From NCBI RefSeq assembly GCF_049306965.1, contig NC_133191.1, positions 17,299,501-17,363,500 of the forward strand: a DNA stretch of 64,000 nt, given 5' to 3'. The notes below the pieces were generated by a model. The model searched no databases. It had not been told where the DNA came from and saw only the letters and a program-made list of their open reading frames with translations. This document shows positions 1-11,510 of the stretch, one piece after another. Position numbers and translations under genes: made by a program. Every line of letters starts with the position of its first letter. The first letter of the stretch is position 1. Source of the DNA: Danio rerio (lineage: Eukaryota; Chordata; Actinopteri; Cypriniformes; Danionidae).

Positions 1-164
1 TATATTATATATTTTAAAAAACTTAAAGTAAAATTAAAGTTAAAGTATGGACGTAAAATCTTTCCTGAGACCCTGCCGATTGACTACTCTGTCAAGTCCT
101 GTTGTACTGTGCTTTCTAGTGATATGTCATTTGATTGGCTGGCATGCTAGGAACCACTTCTATC

Positions 165-490
165 CAAAATTGCCGACATACAAACAGGCACATTTTATAG
201 GAAGGAGAGAGGTATGTAAAATTTAGCTTTTTTAAATGTTTTTTTTACTATTATTATTACATATAAATTTGTTTAATAAAGTGTCAGGAACAATACATTT
301 AGCTTTTTAAAGCTGTAATCTTGTTTGTTTCAAAATATCATCCATATATTTTTTAACTGTCCACTATAGTGGACACCAGGACCATCTTAATGTAATTAGG
401 GACTGCATGTTGTAGGGGGCAGAACTGAAGCAGAGAGGATTCTTTATAAAATAGTTGAGGGAGACTCTGATTTACAGTCTGACAATCAGT
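165..490 (+). repeat. Dispersed repeat, inverted partner at 33985-34310
   Basis: About 325 bases match the reverse complement of 33985-34310 with scattered differences. They share the stretch around GTGTCAGGAACAATACATTT, the perfect 16-base palindrome GTCCACTATAGTGGAC (358-373), and the segment ending AGGGAGACTCTGA. The palindrome begins like a CACTA-type terminus. Bases 1-164 and 491-915 hold nothing I can recognise. Confidence 0.75.
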
Positions 491-918
491 CAATAGGGTA
501 TATGCTGAGCTAGTGTTGTTCCCATACTGATAAACTTCCGGTGGCCGGTTATTGTGAATTTTTTTTCTATTTTATACGGTTCCTTTTACAGCATCGATGT
601 TGTAATGTAATTACAATACATTAAGTTAAATAAACTTTGGCATTCATTTAGTTGTTCAAGCGTAACAAGACAAAAGGCCTTTTACTCGTACTTGCCCAAC
701 AGAATCAGCAGGCTAGCGCAGAAGCTCCATTGAATATACTGGGGTAAAATAAATGCTCATATTATAAAGACATGGCGGGGAAAAATTTAATTTACTGCAG
801 TGCTTCTTGTACAATCTAAGGCCCACTTTATTTCGCATATCACCCAGCCAGTGAAGATTGCTGATTTTTAAAGAAAACAGACCTTAAATGCGCCAATTTT
901 TGCATTTAATAAACAACA

Positions 919-920
<2 letters not shown>

Positions 921-1013
<93 letters not shown>
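921..1013. repeat. (TG)n(TA)n compound microsatellite
   Basis: About 18 TG units run directly into about 28 TA units. The sequence just after it, CAGGGGTTCTCAACC at 1018, resembles a hAT-type terminus, but no opposite end was found. From 1030 to 2816 I see no gene; the short reading frames at 1309 and 1943 have no recognisable product. Confidence 0.95.
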
Positions 1014-1017
<4 letters not shown>

Positions 1018-2819
1018 CAGGGGTTCTCAACCCGTGAGCCTCAGTGATCCTGCATATGGCGTATGAGATTAAAATTAACTCTCAATAATATTCTACAATT
1101 TTTTAATTTTATTATTAGTATGATATTATATTAACATAATCTAAGTAGTGTGCTATCTCCTGTTCTCTGATTGATTACTTTAAACTCGGTCAAAAACAGC
1201 CTTATGATCACATCTGTTTGATCAAGTCTCTTTGTGTATTTTTTTGTAAACTATTTACCATATCTGCAAAGTTGTCTTAATTAATGTCCTGTGAGTGTTT
1301 TATAATGAATGTGTGCCTATACAGGAGGATCTAGAGAGGTGCAATGGTGTTTCTGCCATAGAGTGAAAAATAAACTTACATATGAGCTTCAGACGCGCTC
1401 TGGCAGAGCTGTTCACTGTACCTGTCAGCTATCTCCCAATAATATCCAGCTGCAAACTCATCGCATTCCATTCAGATCGACACGATTCTACTGTATATTT
1501 TTGAATGATATTTAATAGTAGATATTCAGTCAGTCCAGTTTGAAGCAGAAGCTGGTGTTTTGCAATCACCTTGTTGACCTGTGGTTCTCTTTAAATCTGT
1601 GTATTTTTTTTTTAATATATAAAACTATAACCAGTCACATTCCTACTTAACATCATGCTAGAACTGCAGATAGGTAGCTGCCAGCAAATTAAGCATGTTC
1701 TATTCATACTGAATGGATGAAAAATAATTCTAGCACAGTGGATGACTATTATAGCCTCTTTGCGCATAAAACAGCCCTGGATAATGTGCCATAAAACGAT
1801 TTAGAAATTAGGGGGAGCAAAGAACAGCAAAATTTAACCCTTATTTGGGTGAACTAATAAGCAGTAGAATTGTACCAGAGTTTGACAAGCTGTTTTCAAG
1901 ATACAGACTTCAGCGAAGGCCTACACGTTTCTGCAGTCAGTTGTGATACATAATGAAACCTCTAAAACATTTGCCTGCTGCGAGAGGATTATCCGCACAG
2001 TCAATTTTGCAGTCACGACAAGACACAAACAGGCTCATAGATGCACTAAAGAGACACTGGAAAACATAGCAGAATGTAAATTAAAAGACAGATGGGATGG
2101 CAAATGTACATATAGGCAACACCTCCTGCCCAGTAATATGCAGTTAGATGAGTATCTTTTGTGTGTGCTAAACAGTGCTTCTGCTTATTTTATTTTCATT
2201 CTACATCTATATGGCATTTTGATATTCACCAGGCTGCTGAGATGTTGTTTGTATAACCCCTACACTTCTATTATCTAAATCATCGTTTGGAAGCCTTTTG
2301 GACAGTACTGTGGTGACATAAAGACAACAACTCTTTTTTTTTTTTTTAGAAATTTTCTGACGTTAAAATAGGATACAAATCCCTTCCATTTTGGGGCCCA
2401 CCCCAACGTGACAGAGGTTTTTCCTCCCACCCAATTGATTGACAGCCCCGTGTTAACATGTCTACATAGCAATTTGGATAATCATATCCACAAGACAGGA
2501 TGTGGGATTAAAAGATTTGTTCAGCTCTTTGTGATCATCAATCATTATTAAATGTGATCAAGACTGAGTTTTACAAGCTTAAAACGTTTAAAAAGTTTGT
2601 AATGAATTACAGCGATTTTACCGTTTTTACTGTATCGCCACAGCCGTGTGTCAGTACAATTATATATAAAAAGACGTTTTAGTACCAATTTGTGAATGTT
2701 AAATTTTGTACATTAACATAAGAAATATCCATCCAGCAGTGTATCTGGTCACAAAGTTAAACGTGCTTGCTGTGTGTGTGTGCATGCATGAACTTTGTAA
2801 CGAAAATTTGTGTGACTTA

Positions 2820-5101
2820 GGCCCAATCCCAATTTCTACCCCTTAGCCCAGGGGTCACCAATCCTGGTCCTGGAGGGCCGGTGTCCCTGCAGGGTTTAGC
2901 TCCAACTTGCTTCAACACACCTGCCTGGATGTTTCAAGTATACCCAGTAAGACCTTAAATTGCTTGTTCAGGTGTGTTTGATTAGGGTTGGAGCTAAAAT
3001 CTGCAGGACACCGGCCCTCCAGGAACAAGTTTGGTGACCACTGCCTTAGCCCTTCCTCTTACCCCTACCCCTCGTTTTGCGCGTGCCTGTGAAGGGGTAG
3101 TGGTGTCCCAATTGACCCTTCGCTAAGCCACACCCAAAAACCGGCATCCACCAATTGTGGCTTAGTAACGTAGCTGCGCGCAGGGGCTCTGTCAAGCTTT
3201 CGCGCAAGGGAAACAGACCAGTGTTGTGCATATGGATTGTGCAAATTTGATACCTGGTATCTGTAAAGTTTGGACGGGATGGTGGAATTTTTTCCATTTT
3301 CAAAACCAAAAACCCAAGGGGAGAAATGCCAGCGTGGATCAAGCTGTGTGACGGGCGCTAAAGAAGCGGAGACAAGTTAATTTTGTTTTGATATTCCTGA
3401 CACATTCAGTGATAGACTGCAATAATTCACACACCTCTTACCCTAAACAGATCTAAACTGTGATGTCTACAAAAATACAAAGCAGGTTATGTTTCCCAGC
3501 TGTCTTTTTCTTTTTTTTTTTCGCTAGATTTTATGAGTTATGCCTCGTTTAATCCTTCGCCTAAGTAACGTTAGTCTAATACCAAATAGGTCATAATGAC
3601 ATGAGTAATTGATATAGAAAATACGAATCTGCGAATCTGCTGCAAACTTTACTGAACTTCATATTTCCATTTATATCAAGCTACGAAGATTTGAAATTAC
3701 GAATCAACAGAACAAAACCAAGATATGATCACAAACTGAACACTTGCGATCAATATACTTTACCTGCAGCTGTTTTTCATCCATTTATAAACAGCACACA
3801 AACACACAGACAGTTATAGGTAGCTTACTGTACATTGTTATGGGTCAATGATGCTTATTTCTTTCTATAAATGCATGATGTAGAAGCACTGCGTGTTTCT
3901 GAGTCGGTTGGTAACACTATTTTTCATTGCACTACAATTAATCTATCAGGCTTTTTGGCTAAAAATAGAGTAATCACGGTTTTATTAGATTATTTTTTTT
4001 ATTTCACCTCTCCTGCTGAGCATGACCTAAGCTGCTGAATGGTCAGCGTTTGAGGAGGCTAGGCTAAGCTAGCTTCAATTTTAATTGAATTATTTTCTAT
4101 TCGGTTGCCTATTATGTCGTGAATATACCCCTGTAATGCATACTTCAGTCCTTTTTTGTCTGGCGTTCTCGGATATTTCACCTGTTCGCCAAAAATGACA
4201 TTATATCCTTGGCAATGTCTGACACTGGAGCTTACACATTGTAAAAGCCGTGCCAGGCACGAAAGCTTGACAGGCGTAGCAACAGTAACTAAGGAGGGTG
4301 GGGCTTGGGTCAATTCTCGCATAGTGATTTTAACGTACTATATAGTACAGAAGTATGCGGTTTGGGATGCAGCCTAAGGCTTGAAGGCGTAGGGCTAAGG
4401 GCAAGGGGTATACACCCCTTCCAATTAAGACTTATCAGGATCACACTTGAAACCAAGGGGTAAGAAAAAATTCCCAGAATACCCCAGCAACAGCTGCACC
4501 CGGAAGTAAAGAGATCCACAAATTAGTATTTTTGTCAGTATTACAATTTTTTACAACAAACACACAGATTTTAATATATTTATAACCGCGTTCATGTTTA
4601 CCGTCATGCTTTTAAAAAAATAACGCTAAAATAAAATACGCTAAATTTCGCAATCTATAATCCCCAATCATAACTCCTCTACAGCAGTCCCACAACTTTC
4701 TTGCACTCGATGACACTGGAATACCCTGTCAGAAATGTCTAGTAGCTGTCAAACTTTTTAGTGTCTGCTATAATGTTAATGCTGTTTTTGTGTGTTTACA
4801 TTGATGAGTATGGCCCGTGTGTTAAATTCATCATTTCACGATCTTATTGCCACATTAGATCATTATGATAACATATATGCCTTCAGTGATTTCCTGAAGT
4901 TAAATGCCAAAAAATAACACAACTGGAATCACTCCAGCAGTCGCGATCGTCTGATCTCATATGAAGCAAGAAATCGCGAGGACATGATGACGTGTGCAGG
5001 TGCTGTCCCAATTCTAATGATAAATTTTGAAGCCCTTCTCTTTAACCCTCGGATGTAAGGGCTAAGGGGAAGGGGTACTAAAATAGAATTGGGATTGGGC
5101 C
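2820..5101. mobile_element. PIF/Harbinger-like non-autonomous DNA transposon (2.28 kb)
   Basis: The ends are inverted: GGCCCAATCCCAATTTCTAC at 2820 and, read in reverse from 5101, GGCCCAATCCCAATTCTAT. The trinucleotide TTA flanks both sides (2817-2819 and 5102-5104), the target duplication expected of PIF/Harbinger elements. A second internal block near 4376-4420 repeats the CTAAGGG...AGGGG subterminal motif. No transposase is visible inside. It was later hit by a hAT MITE (2849-3043). Confidence 0.75.
2849..3043. mobile_element. 195-bp hAT MITE, copy 1, nested in the Harbinger-like element
   Basis: It starts CAGGGGTCACCAA and ends TTGGTGACCACTG, imperfect inverted ends of hAT type. A perfect 8-bp target duplication CCTTAGCC flanks it (2841-2848 and 3044-3051). 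A second copy of exactly the same length lies at 52291-52485 with its own duplication. Confidence 0.9.
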
Positions 5102-5213
5102 TTATTGTTATAACCAAGCGACAACCTCCCGCTCTCCCTCGTGAAGCCAATACAGAAGTAACTGAAACTCCAATTCATCGACTCACCTTTGAGGGCTGGC
5201 TCCAGGAACTCCA

Positions 5214-6447
5214 GGGGCCTCATGCATCAAAGCTGCATATGCACAAAAACTTTGCGTATGCCAGATTTCACGCTCACATTTGGATTTACTAACGATGAAA
5301 TGAACGTGCGTTGGTCCAGGCCAACTTCATGTCTGGCGTACTTGCATTTCTTGTGTGTGTTTGCTTTATTTCCATTGGCGACTCCTGAAGCAATTATGTT
5401 AAATTGCACACAACAAAGCATCTTTCAGCCGTGCAATGGCAGCCGTATGGGACAGGATCATCCGCATGTCTAGCAGGTATATAAGGTTTCCATACAATGC
5501 AGTTGACCAGCCAAACATTAAAGCGCAAGATTTTCCCCAATGCAATCGACTGTATGCACATTGCTATAAAGGTGCCATCTGAAGATTGATTTGCATACGC
5601 GAATCGGAAACATTTCCATTCAATAAATGTGCAAATAATATGTGATGCTCAAATGCGCTTAACACAATACACACTTATTAATGCGCTTAACATAATACAC
5701 ACTTATTAATGATTCCTACTTGTCTTCCTTGTGATGAAGAGTAGGCAAAATCTGATATGTAATTGGGGAAAAAAGAAGAATGAGTTCCTTAGACGCTGGT
5801 TTGGAACCGGGTTCATGATCAGTCATGTCAAAACATGTTGCCATGCGCTTTACGAGCTATGCCACTCACGCTGCTGTTTGCTGCTCTCTTTAGGTTTGTT
5901 GTCTCTGTCAATCAAACGGTGATGAACGGGAATCACTCAACTAGCTCATTCCAACGAGGTGTGCTATTTGCACTTACCCTAAATAGACACTACAAAATTT
6001 TACACCTGTACATCAGAAAATTTCTTTTTTTTTATTTATGTTCAGATCCCCCTGTGTAAACTGAGTCAGCTAAACTCTCCCACTCAATTTTTTTCTGTTT
6101 GCTATTAATTCTTGAGGACAAACTTGCAAAAAACACTGTTTTTCTCCGGTCTACCTCCGATAGGAAGACCTCCAATTTACATTCTGTTCAAAGTTTCTCT
6201 TTTTGCTTGCTTTGCCAAAGTAGAGTCATTACCATATTTATTAAGGGGGGAAGGCAGGGAGGGGTTTTACGCTCGTGCATGTGTGCTCAGTTTTACATTA
6301 ATTTGGATGTACAAAGAGAATAAGCGTGGGATTCCTCTTATGTACTGTTTCATATATCTGAATTTTTTACTGCATATGCACATTTAGTTTTGGGAGTACA
6401 CAATGTTTTAGTATGAACTCAACGCAAGTCTTTGTACATGAGGCCCC
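5214..6447. mobile_element. TIR element with GGGGCCTCATG ends (1.23 kb)
   Basis: Left end GGGGCCTCATGCATCAAAG; right end, reversed, GGGGCCTCATGTACAAAG. The interior shows no transposase frame but has a 28-base tandem duplication near 5652-5708. The superfamily is not certain and no clear target duplication was seen. The short reading frames between 5700 and 6400 are inside this element. Confidence 0.65.
5652..5708. repeat. 28-base tandem duplication
   Basis: Two adjacent near-identical units of about 28 bases (AATGCGCTTAACACAATACA and onward, then AATGCGCTTAACATAATACA and onward) differ at one base, so the duplication looks recent. It lies inside the TIR element 5214-6447. Confidence 0.85.
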
Positions 6448-8404
6448 AGATGTTTACTGATTGCAATGCTAAATTGGCCCGTTTTAAACATGTTTACAGC
6501 CTGGTACAAAATATAGTTTGGTGCATATAGCTAATATTACCCGTCATGACAACTGTGAGGGGCATGATTATTATTTTCATCTGTTTAATTTATTAAGTTA
6601 TATAAAAGTCTGCATAATTAAGCAGAGATTAAGGCACAATCTGACAGGCACGTGGCTGGGGAGAACTATAGTCTATCATACCTGTCAATCCTCCCGTTTT
6701 ACCAGGGATTCTCCCCTATTTTACAGTTCTGTCCCGCTATGATCCCGTGAAGGTATTTTCCAGAATTTCTCTCGTAATTTAAGTCTTACTCTGAAGGGTG
6801 GCAAATAAGCACCAAGCAGACACACAGGCAAAGCTCTCTCTCTGTCTCATTCGCATAGCAATATCCGTGATATTGCTAGACAGCCCGCTCCCATCCCAAA
6901 TTAAACCCGTTACCGACCGCTCCCGCGATTTAGTCGGAAATTTATTCCCTCGCCGCAGAAATCCGGCGCAGGGACAGCCGCGGGAATGCAGACCTCTACT
7001 ACGGAGCTCCATAAACAAAGCAGCACGCGTCGCGTTTTTAACGTGACTATGCACGCGATAAGAGAATACAGCCAGTTAACCTGATACAGTACACTCGGTT
7101 ACAAGTAACAAATCACAACTAAATACATTTGCAAGCTAGAGTCAACGAGGCAACAACTTTAATCGCACGTACTTACACTTGAGAAATGGAGGAAGAAACC
7201 CATCCTGACATCCATCAGTAAGTTAACTTACTCTTTACTGATCTTTACTTTAACAAACGCAGATGAAGTATTTGTAGCTTGTATTTTCCAGTAGTTTCCA
7301 ACTGCTTGGTTATAATGCTGATGTTTCATCTTTGGGTAGACCCTCGATAATATCCATCTGCAGTGTGACTTCAATCGACCGGCATGTTTGTGTGCATGTG
7401 TTTGTGGGTGTGTGTGTGTGTTTGGGTTTCTGCGTCAGAGGGCGGGGCCTCAGGTTTGAAATCTCCCGGGTTTGCGCGTGCATGTGAATAACTTGGTTTC
7501 GTTCATACGTCATGGCGAAACACCTAATGACTCGGTATCAAGGCGACTCGTTTGAAGCACTATGAGTCGACTCTTTTATAGATGAATCAACCGTTTTAAA
7601 CACTGTATTCTTACAGATTTAAGCCTTAGCAGGATACTTCACTTCACTTAGAGCTGTGTTACACACTACATGGAGGGGAATTTTCAAAAACCCATAATAT
7701 GGGCTCTTTAATATCAAAAGATGTTGATCTTGGTGAGTGTTTTTTCCAAACAAAAGTTATTTAGTCCTAAACGAGCATAAATAGTTAGAAAAGCAGTCAA
7801 ATGCTTTTATTATGTTAGATGTGTGCATTTTTAAAGTGACCACTGTTATTTATTTTAATCAAACGAAAAAAAAATCTAAATAATACATTCATTCGTTGCT
7901 CTTTAATCAGAATGTATACATTATACAGTGAAGAAACGGCTAATGAGATTTGATTCTATTTCATTATAATAGCTATTTTAATAAGCTGATCTGTTTGCTA
8001 ATTTATTTGCTGCTAATGTATACTATTTTTTTTTTCTTTTGTAAGTAATTATAATAAATTATGTTACTGACAATTTAACTGTTTATTTACAATGAAACAG
8101 CTCCAAATGAGCATGTTTAGTAATTTGGGGATTTTTTTAAAGGAGGACGGGAGAATCCCTTATTATGGTGGGCATATCCCTTATTTTCTATAGCATTAAA
8201 GCCAGGCAATAAAAACAGCTACATAGTGATTAAGCAAAAAAAAATAAAAATAAATAAAAAATCCCAATATTCTTAAAAGTATAGTAAATAATCTAATGGG
8301 TGTTTTTATCTGAAAGTTTTCAGACACGTTCTGGAGACACTAAAAAAAATATCCTAAATCTAGAAAAAGGAGTAAAATAGGTGCCATTTACGATATGGCC
8401 GTCA
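6448..8404. other. Gene-free interval with CpG-rich patch
   Basis: No host gene is recognised. 6668-6735 (CCTGTCAATCCTCCCGTTTT, then ..GGGATTCTCCCC) and 8140-8200 (reverse of ..GGGATTCTCCCG) look like the two inverted ends of one transposon of about 1.5 kb. The patch 6880-7040 is GC- and CpG-rich, unlike its surroundings. The motif around ATAATATGGGCTCTTTAA at 7690 resembles a common fish MITE end. Confidence 0.4.
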
Positions 8405-8605
8405 AATGGATGTAAACATGTTTTACGCAGTGGATGCCCTTCCACCTGCAAACCATCTCAGGGAAACATCCATACACACTCATTCACTAGAGACAATTTA
8501 GCCTACCTAATTCTCCTGTACCGCATGTCTTTGGACTTGTGGACTTATTTGGCAATTGAAGCACCCAGAGGAGACCCACATGAGTGCAGGGAGAACATGC
8601 CCAAT
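8405..8605 (-). mobile_element. DANA-type SINE fragment
   Basis: Reverse-oriented copy lacking the tRNA-like head and the 3' tail. The recognisable parts are the inverse of the GTCCAAAGACATGCGGTACA block and the inverse of GGAAGGGCATCC. It is diverged, with several internal changes. Confidence 0.8.
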
Positions 8606-8724
8606 ATTATCTTCAAATATCTCATCCTATCCAATAATAGAATTTATTGCACAACTGTTTAAAAAGTATATCCTGTGAATGTGTGTAATATGAATGCAAT
8701 CAGAGTGTGCATTTGCCATGTCAC

Positions 8725-9333
8725 TAGCTACGTTTCCATCCATCTAATGTAACAAAAAACATATGCGCATAAATGAGTAGGATAAACTTTGTATTCTATA
8801 AGTTGCGCATAAACTACAAAGACAACACTTTTACCAAAAAAATTCCAGTAAGTGCATTTGAAAAAAAGTCATTTTATTTTGTTATATTATGTTAAGAAAT
8901 CATGTGATGATGAAAATGTGTGTGAATGGACAAACCAGCCGGCTGAGCACACTGTAAAAAAATCTGAAATGTTGTTTTGGTCATTCTAAAACACCTTAAA
9001 CATTTCAGTAATAAAGTTATTAAAATATTTATTACCTCCAGAACTGACAAGAGTGTCTGTGCTCCGAGTCTGACGCCTTAAAACGCCACCGCGCATTCAT
9101 TGCGTGTCGGCATTTGTCTTTTGAGGTGCAAGTGATTTATTAAATGAAGAAAATATTCACGCAGCTTATTCTACTGCCGAAAATTCAATTTTTACTGCTG
9201 ATATTTGGCGCCAGTTATTCAGGAAGTGACGATTTTGTTCTCTTTGACTTGTTGGATGGTAACGCTGCTTTATTAGCACGTCTTTCATGCCATATTTCAG
9301 GATCACACAAAGTTTTGAATGGAAACATAGCTA
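8725..9333. mobile_element. TIR element, TAGCTACGTTTCCAT ends (609 bp)
   Basis: The left end TAGCTACGTTTCCATCCA and the reversed right end TAGCTATGTTTCCATTCA pair in 16 of 18 positions. There is no coding capacity. Superfamily not assigned. Bases 9334-9693 hold no recognisable feature. Confidence 0.6.
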
Positions 9334-9696
9334 CTGTTACATATATTACCTATTAGCATTAAGCTGCAGTCACACTGGACTTTTCTCCCCATAGACTACC
9401 ATTCATAAGCACATGAATGCGTCAGACCGGAAACGCAAGCTCGTGCACAAGTTTTGCAGTTCATTGTGTTGTAACGTTCAAGCTTGGTGAACTCTGAGCT
9501 GCGAAATCGCATCACATAATTGCGTGAGACCAATCGAAGAGCAATAACATGACCTCTCTCGCTCAATTGTGTAAATGTCTAAATGTAAGAGCCAGTTATG
9601 CATAATTCATTTGTGATAATAATTTAGTTAAGGTTAAAACATGATAAAAACGGATATTAAAATAAAATAAGAATTCACTGTGGTGAATAATGATGT

Positions 9697-10809
9697 TATA
9701 TAGATGATGTTATTCTGATATGGTCTGGATTGGAGGCAGATTTGAGGCAATTTCATGCTTTTTTAAATAATACTAACGCAAATCTGAGATTCAGTTTGGA
9801 TTTTTCATTCACTCAAATAAATTTTTTGGACTTAAACATTTTTAAAGATACTTCAGGAAAATTACATACCACCATTTTTAGAAAAGAAACAGATAGAAAT
9901 ACAATCCTGAGAGCAGATAGTTTCCATCCTCCATGGCTGATCGAAAATATTCCTTTTGGACAATTTAAGAGATTGAAAAGAATTTGCGACAAAGAAGAAG
10001 ATTTTGAGATCAAATCACAAGACATGGTTCACAGATTCAAACAACGGGGTTATAAAAATAGAGTAATTTATAAATCTTATAATAAAGCAAAAGATAGCAA
10101 CAGAGATGAATTGTTAATAAAAAGACCCAGATTAAACCAGTCAGAAAGTTCTGTTTATTTCGTGACACAATACAGTACTGAGGCAAATACAATAAAGAGA
10201 ATTATAAAAAATAATTGGAATATTTTGATGAGTGACCCCCATCTTAGGGAAATTTTACCTGTATCCCCCTCTGTAGTCTTTCGAAAAGCTCCAACTATCC
10301 AAGATAAACTTGTGAGAAGCCATCTTTCCACTAAGAAAACTAATACATGGTTAAATCAAACAACAGGGAACTACAGATGTGGTAATTGCAACCATTGTGA
10401 AAACATGCTCAAGACGAACATATTTAGAGATCCTTCTTCGGGCCGTGAATTTAAGATCAATTCATTTATCAATTGCAATACTACTTTTGTTGTTTATCGA
10501 CTGGAATGTCCTTGTGGTTGTTTTTATGTAGGAATGACCAAGAGAAAACTAAAGTTGAGATTAGCGGAGCATAAATATGCGATACGTACCTGTAATCCAC
10601 AATATCCTATGGCTCTACATTATAAAAATCAAGGTCATGGCAATCCAAGTTCATTAAAAATAGTTGGCATTGAACATATTTATAATTCTACAAGAGGAGG
10701 AGACAGGATAAAAAGATTAAAACAGAGAGAGACTTTTTGGATATATACATTAAAAGCAACCAGATTTCCAGGTTTGAATGGTGAATTAGATTTCTCTTCC
10801 TTTTTGTAA
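9697..10809 (+). CDS. Penelope-like RT C-terminus plus GIY-YIG endonuclease
   Basis: In-frame from the RT active-site block YIDDV (9697) to the stop at 10807-10809; 359 codons are open from the TTG at 9730. RT-end motifs include INFLDLNIF and RKETDRNTILRADSFHP. A Cys-rich linker motif RCGNCNHCENM lies near residues 216-226, counted from 9730. The GIY-YIG nuclease follows at about 252-340 (VVYRLECPCGCFYVGMTKRK then LRLAEHKYAIR). In this family the nuclease nicks target DNA for priming. The absence of decay over 1.1 kb suggests a fairly young copy. It is a fragment, not a host gene; no host start codon or promoter is evident. Confidence 0.88.
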   Translation, partial: YIDDVILIWSGLEADLRQFHAFLNNTNANLRFSLDFSFTQINFLDLNIFKDTSGKLHTTIFRKETDRNTILRADSFHPPWLIENIPFGQFKRLKRICDKEEDFEIKSQDMVHRFKQRGYKNRVIYKSYNKAKDSNRDELLIKRPRLNQSESSVYFVTQYSTEANTIKRIIKNNWNILMSDPHLREILPVSPSVVFRKAPTIQDKLVRSHLSTKKTNTWLNQTTGNYRCGNCNHCENMLKTNIFRDPSSGREFKINSFINCNTTFVVYRLECPCGCFYVGMTKRKLKLRLAEHKYAIRTCNPQYPMALHYKNQGHGNPSSLKIVGIEHIYNSTRGGDRIKRLKQRETFWIYTLKATRFPGLNGELDFSSFL

Positions 10810-10825
10810 AACAGTTTTTCTATAG

Positions 10826-10955
10826 TTTCCCAGAAATGGGTTGCGGCTGGAGGGGTATCCGCTGCGTGGAAAGTAGCTGGTTGGCGGTTCATTCCGCTGT
10901 GGCGACCCCGGATTAGTGAGGGGACTAAGCCGATAAGAAAATGAATGAATAAATG
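10826..10955 (+). mobile_element. 5'-truncated DANA-type SINE with 12-bp target duplication
   Basis: The 3' half of the SINE (GGGTTGCGGCTGGAGGGGTA through GGCGGTTCATTCCGCTGTGG to the ATGAATGAAT tail). It is flanked by a perfect 12-base duplication GTTTTTCTATAG at 10814-10825 and 10956-10967. It landed 4 bases past the Penelope-like stop codon, so it is younger than that element. Confidence 0.95.
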
Positions 10956-11079
10956 AGTTTTTCTATAGATGCTTTACAGATCGTCATTATACATTGATGT
11001 ATGTGTTTATATGTATGTATGTATTTTCCATGTATATGTATGTGTATATATTGTATACATGTATGTGTATGTATGCATG

Positions 11080-11081
11080 TT

Positions 11082-11114
<33 letters not shown>

Positions 11115-11141
11115 GTATGTATATATATGTATGTGTGTATG

Positions 11142-11214
<73 letters not shown>
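11080..11214. repeat. (TA)n with interspersed TATG units
   Basis: Long alternating TA tract, interrupted by GTATG units at 11107-11147. Overlapping Tyr/Ile repeat reading frames on both strands come from this tract and are not genes. Confidence 0.97.
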
Positions 11215-11216
<2 letters not shown>

Positions 11217-11395
11217 TTTTTTCTTCTCTCTCTCTCTCTTTTCCCACATATGCAAGTGGGTGTTTGTGTATCTATGCCGAATTTATGATGGTAGTAGAGT
11301 TTGCTTGTTAAATTATTTGAGTGCCATTGGAGACGTTTAAATGAGTCGACCGTAGTACTCAAAAGAGACTCTAGACGCACCTGATCACTGTTACC

Positions 11396-11422
11396 CTGAT
11401 GAAGGCAGACTTCTGCCGAAAC
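11396..11422 (+). ncRNA. Hammerhead-like hairpin in the Penelope-like 3' region (tentative)
   Basis: CTGATGA (11396-11402), then a hairpin GGCAG/CTGCC (11404-11408 with 11413-11417), then GAAAC (11418-11422). This is the order of the hammerhead ribozyme core, and Penelope-like elements are known to carry such motifs. An extra A sits before the stem, and I could not find convincing stems I and III, so it may be inactive or coincidental. Confidence 0.3.
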
Positions 11423-11510
11423 GCGTTGGTTTTTAGAGATCTAGCCATGTGAATAAAGGCTTTTTAATTTTTTCACTTTACTCGAGTGCCTTGGACTGAT
11501 TCTTGTTGCA

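Larger units (their letters stand above)
9694..11510 (+). mobile_element. Penelope-like retroelement, 5'-truncated copy
   Basis: This is a Penelope-like element of the GIY-YIG class found in fish. It begins inside the reverse transcriptase at the catalytic block CYIDDVILIW, continues through the RT end, the Cys-rich linker and the GIY-YIG endonuclease (reading frame to 10809), then a 3' region to about 11510. A SINE (10826-10955) and a (TA)n tract (about 11080-11214) lie in the 3' region. The 5' part is absent. The 3' limit is approximate. Confidence 0.85.

Noticed and set aside
1309-2278. Short plus-strand frames of 68 and 111 codons
   Set aside because: No recognisable domain, no splice or promoter context; expected by chance.
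10969-11380. Several overlapping reading frames rich in Tyr/Ile on both strands
   Set aside because: They are translations of the (TA)n tract. The same applies to 33382-33750, 39777-40108 and 60929-61168.
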